Below, in pieces: positions 36,751 to 45,670 of a stretch of DNA of 64,000 nt (its first letter is position 1; the number at the start of each line of letters is the position of its first letter). This DNA is from Cryobacterium tagatosivorans (lineage in GTDB: Bacteria; Actinomycetota; Actinomycetes; Actinomycetales; Microbacteriaceae). A program made the position numbers and the translations under genes. The stretch covers positions 62,001-126,000 of the forward strand of contig NZ_SOEZ01000011.1 of the NCBI RefSeq assembly GCF_004402215.1. Reading direction: 5' to 3'. The notes under the pieces are model-generated. The model was not told the DNA's origin. It ran no database searches and worked only from the letters and a program-made list of their open reading frames with translations.

Positions 36751-37723
36751 TGTCGAACCCCTCCCCCGTCAGCGCCACGAAACGGTCCTCGAGGCTCGCC
36801 CGGTCGACGCTGAACGCCCGCACCCGCACGTCGCCGGCGACGAGCGCTGCGACGATGGCCTCCGGGGCGGTGCTCCCCGGAGCCAGCGGCGCGCTGACCA
36901 CACCGTCGTCGTCGCCGGCCCGCCCGGGCGGTTCCGTCTGCTCCGGCACGAGTCCGAGCGCGGCGAGCACGCGGAGCGCGCCGGCGATATCGGGGGTGCG
37001 CACGCGCACGCGCGCCTCACCCGCCCGCCGCAGGTCGTCGAGGGTTCCCTGGGCGACCAGTCTGCCGACGCTCATCACCGCAACGTGCGTGCACATCTGC
37101 TCCACCTCCGCGAGCAGGTGGCTGGACACGAACACCGTCGTGCCCTCGGCCGCGAGCGACCGCACCAGGTTGCGCACCTCGCGCGTGCCCAGCGGGTCGA
37201 GTCCGTTGGTCGGTTCGTCCAGCACCAGCAGCTCGCGCGGCATCAGGAGGGCGTTGGCCAGCCCGAGCCGCTGCTTCATCCCCAGCGAATACGCGCCCAC
37301 CTTCTTGCCCGCCGCATGGCCGAGCCCGACCCGGTCGAGCGCCTCGCGGACTCGCGCTCGCCGGGTGGCCGAGGGGGCGTACCGGTCGGCCGAGTCGAGG
37401 CGGTGCAGGTTCGCCGCGCCGGAGAGGAACGGGTAGAAGCCGGGGCCCTCGACCAGCGCGCCGACGTGCGGGAGCACGTCCTTCAGCCGCCGGGGCATTT
37501 CCTGGCCGAGCACGCTGACCTGCCCGCTGGTGGCCGCCGCCAGGCCGAGGGCCACCCGGATCGTTGTGGTCTTGCCCGAGCCGTTCGGTCCGAGGAATCC
37601 GAATACGGAGCCTCGGGGCACGGCGAGGTCGATGCTGTTGACGGCCGTCTGGTGGCCGAACCGCTTGGTCAGCCCCCGGGTTTCGATCGCCAGTTCGGCG
37701 GCGGGGTGCCTGCCGTCACCCAC
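36740..37723 (-). CDS. ABC transporter ATP-binding protein
   Basis: A 327-aa ABC-2 type ATPase. Walker A is GFLGPNGSGKTTTIRV, the signature is YSLGMKQRLGLANALL, Walker B is LLVLDEPTNGLD and the switch His is in VFVSSHLLAEVEQ. An extra C-terminal regulatory domain of about 100 residues follows. The start is GTG at 37723, overlapping the end of the upstream LolA-like gene by eight bases; it overlaps the permease by 11 bases. The three are translated as one operon. Confidence 0.92.
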   Translation of the reverse strand: MGDGRHPAAELAIETRGLTKRFGHQTAVNSIDLAVPRGSVFGFLGPNGSGKTTTIRVALGLAAATSGQVSVLGQEMPRRLKDVLPHVGALVEGPGFYPFLSGAANLHRLDSADRYAPSATRRARVREALDRVGLGHAAGKKVGAYSLGMKQRLGLANALLMPRELLVLDEPTNGLDPLGTREVRNLVRSLAAEGTTVFVSSHLLAEVEQMCTHVAVMSVGRLVAQGTLDDLRRAGEARVRVRTPDIAGALRVLAALGLVPEQTEPPGRAGDDDGVVSAPLAPGSTAPEAIVAALVAGDVRVRAFSVDRASLEDRFVALTGEGFDIAQ

Positions 37724-38786
37724 CCGCGGCCGCGGCCTGCAGCCGCGAGACGGGAACGGACCCGGCGAACACGCGCCCGTCGTCCGTGATCAGCACGTTC
37801 ACCAGCGACGTGGAGAGCAGCCGGCCCCCGTCGACGGCCTCCGTGGCCTGGGCGTACAGCGGCGAGGCGGTCAGCTCGGCGGGGACGGATCCGGCGGGCA
37901 GTCCCACGACGCTCTCCCAGCCGGTGCCGCTGACGGTGCCCGGGAAGTCGCCGTGCTCGGTGTCCTTCTGGGGCGTGCCTTCCTGTGGCGTACCCTCCGG
38001 CAGCGCCTGCTCTCGGACGTCGGCCCCGGCCGGGGGCTGGAAGTCGAACAGGGCGGCATCCGGCTTCGCCAGCGACAGCGCGGTGAACGCGAGTTCAAAC
38101 GCCGGCTCGGTCTCGCCGCGGGCCTGGACCTTGACGCGGAGCGGCAGCCCGGTTTCGGAGTCGACCGCAATCGACACGGCGCCGACCAGGGTGCCGTTTC
38201 CGCGCGGGGTGAGGACGAGGTCGTAGGCGGTGCGTCCGGCCACCTCGGTGTCCGCGTCGACGCTCACTTCGGTGCTCGGGTCGAGTTCCGCGAGCAGCTT
38301 GTCGGCCAGCTGGGCCGGCGTCTGCGGGCTGCCGGGCGCCGGAGCCGGCCGGGACCCGGCGTCGGCCGGGAGGGTCAGGTGGGTGGCCTCGTTGTCCTTG
38401 GAGTCGTAGAGCCACACGTCGGTGCCGTTGACGATGAGGTCACGTTCGGCGAGCCGGCCCATCACCTGCACGCGGGCCTGGCCGGGGCCGTCGAGGTAGA
38501 CCCGTGCCGTGTGCGTTCCGGTGAGCAGCTCCAGGGCGGAGGCGGCGTCGTCGCCGGCTGCCGATCCGCCCATCGACAGGTCCGGCAGCCCCAGCCGGGA
38601 TGTCTGCTCGAGGGTTCCCGAGAGCGTGTCGACCGTGCTGTCGCCGATCATCGCCAGCACCTCCTGCGGCGTCTTGTCCGGCAGGTTGACGGCCGCGCCC
38701 GCCTCCAGCGGAACGGCCAGCGCGCCTGCGGCGATGACCGCGGATGCCGCCGCGGCCGGTACCCAGCGGAGCCAGACTCGAGTCAT
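37716..38786 (-). CDS. secreted LolA-like protein associated with an ABC transporter
   Basis: A 356-aa protein with an N-terminal signal sequence (WLRWVPAAAASAVIAAGALA, cleavage near GAA at about 30-32) and no clear lipobox Cys. The mature part resembles the LolA/LolB-type lipoprotein-sorting or DUF2092 fold, with TPQEVLAMIGDSTVDTLSG, YLDGPGQARVQVMG, DLIVNGTDVWLYDSKDNEA and GLPLRVKVQARGE. The ATG at 38786 has AGGAGGGGAG upstream. Coupled to the ABC genes, so it probably binds a hydrophobic or surface ligand for that exporter. Its function in a monoderm is unproven. Confidence 0.78.
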   Translation of the reverse strand: MTRVWLRWVPAAAASAVIAAGALAVPLEAGAAVNLPDKTPQEVLAMIGDSTVDTLSGTLEQTSRLGLPDLSMGGSAAGDDAASALELLTGTHTARVYLDGPGQARVQVMGRLAERDLIVNGTDVWLYDSKDNEATHLTLPADAGSRPAPAPGSPQTPAQLADKLLAELDPSTEVSVDADTEVAGRTAYDLVLTPRGNGTLVGAVSIAVDSETGLPLRVKVQARGETEPAFELAFTALSLAKPDAALFDFQPPAGADVREQALPEGTPQEGTPQKDTEHGDFPGTVSGTGWESVVGLPAGSVPAELTASPLYAQATEAVDGGRLLSTSLVNVLITDDGRVFAGSVPVSRLQAAAAGG

Positions 38787-38833
38787 GACACTCCCCCTCC
38801 TGGAAGGACTTGGTGACTCCAGATTACGCTTCG

Positions 38834-38865
38834 AGCGGGCTGATGGCACGCCTTCCCAGCCCGCT
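38834..38865 (-). terminator. possible terminator after the giant repeat-protein gene
   Basis: The stem AGCGGGCTG/CAGCCCGCT with a 14-base loop lies 18 bases past the stop at 38883. No T-run. Confidence 0.45.
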
Positions 38866-38882
38866 CCCAGCGGCCCGCGCCG

Positions 38883-41800
38883 TTACTTGCGCAGCCCGAT
38901 GCTGACGTAATAGACCTGCCCGTCGTCCAGCCTGACGCCGATGCCGTAGTAGTTGCCGCCGGCCGGTGTCTTCCAGTTGTAGATGTACTGGGAGCCGTCG
39001 GCGCGGAAGGTCAGTCCGGTGTCGGCCGTGATGGTGTAGACGGTCTCGTCGATCGGCATGGTCATCACCGCGCCCTTGACCGGGGTGAGCCAGACCGGCG
39101 CCGCGTTCGACAGCACCGGAGATCCGTCCGCCTTCATCAGCTGGAACTTCACCGGGATGGTGCTGCCGCCCTTGAACACGCTGGTCGAGACGCCGACCTG
39201 GTGCGCGGTGTCGTTGATCGGCTGCAGGAACCCGTCGAAGCGGTAGATCACCTGGTAGCTGCCCGTCGTCGTGACGGTGTTACCGGCGGCGTCGGTGGCG
39301 GTGGCGGTCCAGGTGAAGGTGCCGACGCCGTTCGGGCGTCCGCCGGTCACGGTCACCGTGCATGGTCCGGCCAGGCCGGAGACCGTATCGGTGGCCGTGC
39401 AGGTCGCGGCCGGGGCAGAGCCGAGCAGGTAGAACCCGCCGGCCACGTTGACGTTGGTGATGGTCGGCGCGGAGGAGTCGATCCTGATGCCTGACAGGGT
39501 GGCGGCGGCCGTGTTGCCCGCATTGTCGGACACCGTGCGGGTGACCGTGTTGGTCCCGTTGTCGGTCAGCGTCACGTCGGCCGGGCAGGCGGTGATCCCG
39601 GAGAGGGCGTCGGCGCAGCCGAACCGCACCGTGACCGGCCCGGTGTACCAGCCGTTGGCGCCCTGGGTGCCGCTGACGATCGTGGCCGTGATGGTCGGCG
39701 CGGTCTTGTCCAGCTTCACCGTGGCCGAATCCCGGCCGATGTTGCCGGCGGTGTCCTGGGCCTGGCCCTGGATCGTGAGCCCCGTCACGGGCGTCTCGAT
39801 GCCGACGCTCACCGGCGCCGTGATGGACGAGGCCACCAGGCCGGAGCCTGCGTCGTCGTCCCGGGCCGAGAAGGTGACGGTGACGTCGCTCTTGTTCCAG
39901 TCGTTGCCGTTGGGCAGGGGCGAGAGCACGTGGGAGACCGTCGGGGCGATGTTGTCCCACTTGAGGGCGACTCCGCCGGCTGTCTCCCGGTTGCCGGCGT
40001 TGTCGACGGCGAAGTAGCTCACGGTGCCCGTGCCGCTTCCGGCCAGCGGCACGCTGAGCGTGATAGTCGAGCCGGCTGCGACCTGCGGGTCGCCGCCGTC
40101 GACCGTGTAGTGGATTTCCCGGACCCCGGACAGCCCCGCCTGGTCGACCGCGCTGAGCACGACCGTCGCGTGGTCGCCGGTGCAGTAGTCGTTGGTCCGG
40201 CTGCACTGGTTGTCGGCCGTGGTGTCGGGGGCCAGACCATCGATGTTGATGCCGCCGACGGTCAGGACCGCACTGTCGTTGCCGGCATTGTCGGTGGCCG
40301 GGTCGCTGGTGACGCTCTGCCCGGCACCGTTGCCGCTGACCACCCGGCTTGTCGGGCACAGGGCGATTCCGGACAGAGCGTCGGTGCAGGCGTAGCCCAC
40401 GGTGACCTGGCCCTGGTACCAGCCGGCGGCGTTGGGCTGCGTGGTCGCCTGGCCTTCGAGCACCGGGGCGGTGCGGTCGATCCGGATGCCCGTCACCATC
40501 GCGTGCTTTTCGTTCCCTGCGCGGTCGGCCACGTCAGCCGAGGCGCCGAGGTCCGCTCCTTCGCCGGTGAGCAGGCTGTCCGCAGGCTGCTGGGCGATCC
40601 CGGACAGGCCGTCGATGCCGGTCCAGCCGATCGTCACGTCGCCCTGGTACCAGCCGGCGCCGTTCGGACCGGTCGTGGGGGTGCCGGAGAGCGTCGGCGC
40701 GGTCTTGTCGACGCTGATCGGACCGACCGTGGCCGAGTTAGTGTTGCCGGCGACATCGGCCGACGTCCCGGACACCAGCTGGCCGGCTCCCTCGTTGGCG
40801 ACGGGGCTGTTCGGCCCGCAGCCGGCGACGCCGGAGTCAGCGTCGGCGCAGGTGAAGGTCACGTCCACGTCGGTGTTGTTCCAGCCGAAGCCGTTGGCGA
40901 CGGGGCTGGCCGCGCCGGCGATCGACGGCTTCACGTCGTCCACGTCCACGGACAGGTCCCGCTTCGCCTCAGTGTTGCCGGCCTGGTCGACGCTCCAGTA
41001 GGTGACGGTGTGGCGGCCGGTGGCCAGGTCGGTCAGCAGGGGCTGGCCGTAGGCGAGGGCGGGGCCGTCGTCGATCGTGAGGTAGGTCGCGGCGACGCCG
41101 GACCCGGAGTCGGTCGCCGAGAGTTCGACGGGAACGGCGCCGGTCAGGAACCAGCCGGACGCGGGGGCATCCGGGTTGACCACCGTCGTCACGGGGGCGA
41201 CGCGGTCCACCAGGAAGGTGAGCGTGTTGGCGCCCTCGGCGTTGCCGGCGACGTCTCTGCTCCAGAACGTCACGGTGTGCGTGCCCTGGCCGCCGACGGC
41301 GAACGGGGCGGTGTACTCCTCCGCGTCCTGGCCGTCGAGGCGGTAGAAGGTCGTAGCGATTCCGGACACCGCGTCCAGGCCCTCGAGGGTCACCGACACG
41401 ACGCCGGTGTACCAGCCGTTGGAGTGGGTACCGGACAGGCTCGCGCCCGTGGTCGGAACCTCCTGGTCGATGCGGATGCCGGCCACGGTGTCTTCGGCCG
41501 TGTTGCCCGCGATGTCGGTTGCCGTGCCGCCCGCCGTGTTGGTGCCGTTGCCGGTGAGTGTCACGTCGTCGGGGCAGGAAGCGACGCCGGAGAGGGCGTC
41601 GGAGCAGTCGAAGTGCACCGCCACCGGTCCGAGGTACCAGCCGTTGGCGCCGGCGGTCCCGGAGGCGATCCCGCCGATGATGCCAGGCGCCGTCTTGTCG
41701 AGCCGGACCGTGACCGCGTCGGTGCCGACGTTGCCTGCGGTGTCCTCCGAGGAGCCGGAGACGAGAAGGCCCGCCTGCGGGGTCTCGGCGTCGACGGTCA

Positions 41801-44800
41801 CCGGGGCCGTCACGCTCGCCACGCCGGATCCGGGATCGTCGTCGGTGGCCTCGAAGGTCACCGTGACGTCGCTCCTGTTCCAGGCGCTTGCGTTCGGCAC
41901 GGGCGAGAGGGTGTGGGACACCGTCGGGGCGATGTTGTCCCATTTGAGGTCGACGGTGTTCGCGGTTTCGGCGTTGCCGGCGTTGTCGACGGCCCAGTAG
42001 CTGACGGTGCCCGATCCGCTGCCGCTGAGGGGAACGGTGACGGTCGCGGCAGACCCGGCGGCCACCTGCACGGCGGCGTTGCCGATCGCGTAGTGGATCT
42101 CCCGGACGCCGGAGAGCCCGGCCTGGTCTTCGGCGCTGAGCACGACGGTGGCCGTCTGGCCCTTGCACCAGCCGCTCACCTCGGTGCACTGGTTGTCGGC
42201 CGAGCTGCTCGGGGCGGTGGCGTCGATGTTGATGTCGCCGACGGTCAGGCCGGCGGCGTCGTTGCCGGCCTGGTCGGTGGCCGGCCCGCTGGTGACGCTC
42301 TGCTGGGGGCCGTTACCGCTGACCAGTTCGCTGGTGGGGCAGACCGCAACCCCGGACAAGAGGTCGCTGCAGGTGAAGTCGACGGTGACCTGTCCCCGGT
42401 ACCAGCCGGCGGCATTGGGCTCGGTGGTCGCCTGTCCCTCGATGACCGGCGCGGTGCGGTCGATCTTCACGCCGCTCACCGTTGCGGACGTCTCGTTCCC
42501 GGCACGGTCGGACACGATCGCGGAGGCGCCGAGGTCGGCGCCCTCGCCGGTGATGACGCTGTCGGCCGCCTGGTCCTCGATGCCGGACAGCAGGTCGGCG
42601 CCGGTCCAGTCGATGGTCACGTCGCCCCGGTACCAGCCGGCCCCGTTGGCGGTGGTCGTGGCCGCACCGGAGAGGGTCGGCGGGGTCTTGTCGATGCGGA
42701 TCGGGCCGACCGTGGCCGAGTTGGTGTTCCCGGCGATGTCCGCCGTGACTCCCTCGGCCAGCTGGTCCGCGCCCTCGGCGCCGAGGGAGACGTCGGGGCC
42801 GCAGGCGACGTCCGGGTCGATGCCGGAGACGGCATCCGTGCAGCTGAACGTCACGTCCACCGCGGTGTTGTTCCAGCCGAAGCCGTTGGCGGCCGGGGAG
42901 GCCTCGCCGGTGATCGTCGGTCGGACCGTGTCGACCCAGACTGTCGTCGACCGTGCAGTCTCGGCGTTGCCGGCCAGGTCGACACTCCAGTACGTGATGC
43001 TGTGCGAACCGACGGCCAGCTGGGTCTCGAACGGCTGGCCGTAGGCGAGGGTGGGGCCGCCATCGATCGAATAGTAGGTGGCGGCGATGCCTGATTCGAC
43101 GTCGGTCGCGTCGAAGGCGACCGGAATGCCGCTCGTCACGAACCATCCGCTGGCCGGTGAGATCGGGTTGATCACCGTGGTGATCGGGGGTGCACCGTCG
43201 ATTTTCACCGTGATTTCGTTGCCGATCCTGGCCTCGAGGTTACCGGCCACATCGACGCTCCAGAAGGCGATGCTGTGCGTGCCGCGCGTTGTGAACAGGA
43301 ACGAGCCGACGTAGGCCTGCGCGTCACCGCCATCAACGCTGTAGTAGGTCACGTCGATCCCGGACAGGGCGTCCTGGGCGCTCAGGGTGACGGTGACGTC
43401 GTCCGCGTACCAGCCGCTGGCCAGCGGCGCGGGGACGCTCGCGCCGGTCGTCGGGGCGGTGCGGTCGATGGTGATCCCGCTGACGGTCTTCGTGGCCGTG
43501 TTGCCGGCCACATCGGTGCAGGAGCGGGTGGAGACCAGGTCGTTCCCTTCGCCGTCGACCACGTCGTCGGTGGGCGGCGTCGCGACCCCGGAGAGCGCGT
43601 CGGTGCAGGTCCAGTCGACGGCCACATCATCGGTGTGCCAGCCGGCCGGGAAGGAGGCCGTGAGAACGGGCGCGGTCTTGTCGACGTTGATGCCGGTGAG
43701 CTCGGCGCTCGCGCTGTTGCCCGCGGCGTCGGTGGCCGTGCCGGAGGCCGACTGGTTCTCCCCCTCGCCCAGGACCGTGGCCGCGGGCGAACTCGCGATT
43801 CCGGAGAGGGAGTCTGCGGCTTCGAAGGACACCGTGACGTCGTCGCGGTACCAGGCCGCGCCGTTCGGTGCGCGGTCGGCGCCGGCGGAGACCGTCGGCG
43901 GCGTCTTGTCGATGCTGACGACGGCGGTGTTTCCGGCGGAGTTGCCGGCGTTGTCGGTGGCGGTTCCGACAACCTGCTGCGACGCCCCCTCGGTGCTCAG
44001 GGTGGCCGGTGCTGTGCAGCCGGCGATGCCGGATCCCGAGTCGGTGCAGAGGAAGGTCACGGTGACGTCCGCGTTCGTCCAGGCGCCGTCGCTGTAGCCG
44101 ACCGGCGCGAAGGTGTGGCCGATGGTGGGTGCGGTTTTGTCGATCTTGACGTGCGCGGTGCGCGTCTCCTCGACGTTCCCGGCGACGTCAGTGCTGTGGA
44201 AGGTCACGATGTGGTCGCCCTCGGCGGCGAGCGTGAAGCCGGTGCCGCTTTGCGCCGGGCCTCCATCGACGGCATACGAGGTGGATGCGACGCCGGAGAG
44301 GTTGTCACCCGGGGAGAAGGACACGGTGACGTTTCCGTTGGTCCAGATGTTCGAGGTTCCGCTGATGCCGGTCGTCGGCGGCGTCCGGTCGATCCTGACG
44401 GCCGGGCTCGTGGCGTTGCGGATGTTGCCGGCCAGGTCGCCCACGCTGGCGCCGATGGTCAGTCCCGTTCCCTCGCCCGAGATCGTGCCGGACGCGGGGG
44501 CGGCGCCGGCGAGGCCGGACAGCGCGTCGGTAGCGGTCCAGTCGATGGAGACGTCTCCGCGGTACCAGCCGGCACCGTTGGGCTGGGTGGTTGGAGCGCC
44601 CGTCAGTGACGGCGCCGTCTTGTCGATGTTGATGCCGGTCACGCCCGAGGTGTTGGTGTTGTCGGCGTTGTCGACGGCGGTCCCGGGGACGGACTGGTTC
44701 GCGCCCTCGGCGGAGAGCACGACGGACCCGCCGCCGGTGCAGGTCTTGATTCCGGAAAGTGTGTCAGCGCAGGTGAATCCGACGGTGACGTTGGTGTTGT

Positions 44801-45539
44801 TCCAGCCGGCGCCGTTGGCCGCTGGGCTGCGGCTCGCGTCGATGGATGGCGCGGTCTTGTCGAGCTTTACGGTCACGGATCCGTTCCCGGCGTTGCCCAG
44901 CCGGTCGGCTGCGGTGGCTGTCTTGACGGTGCCGATGATTGCCGTGTTCGCGTTGACAGAGTCCGTCGAGGGCGTGGGTGCCGATGACATGCCGGAGCCG
45001 GCGTCGCTCGCGGACCAGGTGATTCCGACGTTCGCCTTGTTCCAGCCGGCCGCATTGGGCGCCGGGGCAAGGGCCGCGGTCACAACCGGTCCGGTGTTGT
45101 CGAGCGTGTACGAGCCCTGGGCCGAACTCGACGGGCCGGTGCATTTGCCTTGCGCGTTGACGTTTGGTGAGGCGGCGGCGGTCACCGTTTGGCTTCCGTT
45201 TCCCGCGCCGGCGGTCGTGGTGAACGTCCAGCTTGTCTTCCCTGTCGCCGACATGTCGCCGGCGGCGAACGCGCCGACGACCTCGACGCATTTCGTGTCG
45301 CTGCTCGTGGTGACGGTCAGTGTCAGCGCGCCGCCCTGCCTGGCGTAGAGGACTCCCCCGACCGACACCGTCCCGGTGCCGCCCGAGAAGACAGCGCTGT
45401 TCGCGGTCGACGCGAACGCTGGCGGGGCGCCCAGCAGCCCGAGCACCAGCGCGAGCGTGGCGATCACGGCGAGCCGGGCGCGAGTGCGGCCCCCGGAGAA
45501 AAAGCGTGCGCGAATGGGGCTGCCGCCTGAAACCTGCAT
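38883..45539 (-). CDS. giant secreted Ig-like/OmpL47-type repeat protein with PxKF C-terminus
   Basis: About 2,218 aa. A signal peptide (residues 20-43, hydrophobic ARLAVIATLALVLGLLGAPPAFA) leads into about 25 tandem modules of 60-90 residues. Each has the pattern GWYRGDVTIDWT or GWNNTDVDVTFTC, then a Gly/Ala/Asp stretch with LSGI, then IDKTAPTLSG. OmpL47-type units carry YYSVDGG and HSITYWSVDLAGN. A block of about 666 residues is present twice (periodicity about 1,998 bp). The C-terminal 100 residues contain STIPVKFQLMKADG, matching the PxKF domain, and there is no LPXTG or C-terminal transmembrane segment, so it is likely released or non-covalently attached. GGAGG precedes the ATG at 45539. 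Function is unknown; adhesion or cell-surface binding is inference. Confidence 0.88.
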   Translation of the reverse strand: MQVSGGSPIRARFFSGGRTRARLAVIATLALVLGLLGAPPAFASTANSAVFSGGTGTVSVGGVLYARQGGALTLTVTTSSDTKCVEVVGAFAAGDMSATGKTSWTFTTTAGAGNGSQTVTAAASPNVNAQGKCTGPSSSAQGSYTLDNTGPVVTAALAPAPNAAGWNKANVGITWSASDAGSGMSSAPTPSTDSVNANTAIIGTVKTATAADRLGNAGNGSVTVKLDKTAPSIDASRSPAANGAGWNNTNVTVGFTCADTLSGIKTCTGGGSVVLSAEGANQSVPGTAVDNADNTNTSGVTGINIDKTAPSLTGAPTTQPNGAGWYRGDVSIDWTATDALSGLAGAAPASGTISGEGTGLTIGASVGDLAGNIRNATSPAVRIDRTPPTTGISGTSNIWTNGNVTVSFSPGDNLSGVASTSYAVDGGPAQSGTGFTLAAEGDHIVTFHSTDVAGNVEETRTAHVKIDKTAPTIGHTFAPVGYSDGAWTNADVTVTFLCTDSGSGIAGCTAPATLSTEGASQQVVGTATDNAGNSAGNTAVVSIDKTPPTVSAGADRAPNGAAWYRDDVTVSFEAADSLSGIASSPAATVLGEGENQSASGTATDAAGNSASAELTGINVDKTAPVLTASFPAGWHTDDVAVDWTCTDALSGVATPPTDDVVDGEGNDLVSTRSCTDVAGNTATKTVSGITIDRTAPTTGASVPAPLASGWYADDVTVTLSAQDALSGIDVTYYSVDGGDAQAYVGSFLFTTRGTHSIAFWSVDVAGNLEARIGNEITVKIDGAPPITTVINPISPASGWFVTSGIPVAFDATDVESGIAATYYSIDGGPTLAYGQPFETQLAVGSHSITYWSVDLAGNAETARSTTVWVDTVRPTITGEASPAANGFGWNNTAVDVTFSCTDAVSGIDPDVACGPDVSLGAEGADQLAEGVTADIAGNTNSATVGPIRIDKTPPTLSGAATTTANGAGWYRGDVTIDWTGADLLSGIEDQAADSVITGEGADLGASAIVSDRAGNETSATVSGVKIDRTAPVIEGQATTEPNAAGWYRGQVTVDFTCSDLLSGVAVCPTSELVSGNGPQQSVTSGPATDQAGNDAAGLTVGDINIDATAPSSSADNQCTEVSGWCKGQTATVVLSAEDQAGLSGVREIHYAIGNAAVQVAAGSAATVTVPLSGSGSGTVSYWAVDNAGNAETANTVDLKWDNIAPTVSHTLSPVPNASAWNRSDVTVTFEATDDDPGSGVASVTAPVTVDAETPQAGLLVSGSSEDTAGNVGTDAVTVRLDKTAPGIIGGIASGTAGANGWYLGPVAVHFDCSDALSGVASCPDDVTLTGNGTNTAGGTATDIAGNTAEDTVAGIRIDQEVPTTGASLSGTHSNGWYTGVVSVTLEGLDAVSGIATTFYRLDGQDAEEYTAPFAVGGQGTHTVTFWSRDVAGNAEGANTLTFLVDRVAPVTTVVNPDAPASGWFLTGAVPVELSATDSGSGVAATYLTIDDGPALAYGQPLLTDLATGRHTVTYWSVDQAGNTEAKRDLSVDVDDVKPSIAGAASPVANGFGWNNTDVDVTFTCADADSGVAGCGPNSPVANEGAGQLVSGTSADVAGNTNSATVGPISVDKTAPTLSGTPTTGPNGAGWYQGDVTIGWTGIDGLSGIAQQPADSLLTGEGADLGASADVADRAGNEKHAMVTGIRIDRTAPVLEGQATTQPNAAGWYQGQVTVGYACTDALSGIALCPTSRVVSGNGAGQSVTSDPATDNAGNDSAVLTVGGINIDGLAPDTTADNQCSRTNDYCTGDHATVVLSAVDQAGLSGVREIHYTVDGGDPQVAAGSTITLSVPLAGSGTGTVSYFAVDNAGNRETAGGVALKWDNIAPTVSHVLSPLPNGNDWNKSDVTVTFSARDDDAGSGLVASSITAPVSVGIETPVTGLTIQGQAQDTAGNIGRDSATVKLDKTAPTITATIVSGTQGANGWYTGPVTVRFGCADALSGITACPADVTLTDNGTNTVTRTVSDNAGNTAAATLSGIRIDSSAPTITNVNVAGGFYLLGSAPAATCTATDTVSGLAGPCTVTVTGGRPNGVGTFTWTATATDAAGNTVTTTGSYQVIYRFDGFLQPINDTAHQVGVSTSVFKGGSTIPVKFQLMKADGSPVLSNAAPVWLTPVKGAVMTMPIDETVYTITADTGLTFRADGSQYIYNWKTPAGGNYYGIGVRLDDGQVYYVSIGLRK

Positions 45540-45615
45540 GGGGTCCTCCGGGTATGGCAGGCTTCGGGTCCCTGCCAAGGCCCACAGTCTCTTGGGGGCG
45601 TTGGCACCCGGTCAA

Positions 45616-45665
45616 GGGGGGTCAAACCCCCCATCGAGGGGGTCGAGATGTCCCCCTTAGGGGGT
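45616..45665. promoter_or_regulatory. C/G-rich inverted-repeat cluster upstream of the giant gene
   Basis: Three overlapping inverted repeats of C5-6/G5-6 arms: GGGGGG-TCAAA-CCCCCC (45616-45632), CCCCCC-ATCGA-GGGGG (45627-45642) and CCCCC-TTA-GGGGG (45652-45664). Centres are about 11 and 23 bases apart, roughly one and two helical turns. They lie 77 to 126 bases before the giant gene ATG, within the 131-base gap to the HNH gene. They look like regulator-binding sites; the regulator is not in view. Confidence 0.5.
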
Positions 45666-45670
45666 AGACG

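Noticed and set aside
38900-45300. Long open frames on the plus strand antisense to the giant protein, for example 39930-43094
   Set aside because: They run through the repeat gene and reflect GC-rich codon structure on the opposite strand. The Thr/Gly/Asp-rich repeat reads as a consistent secreted protein only on the minus strand, and the antisense frames have Arg/Val/Gly-rich composition with no domain.
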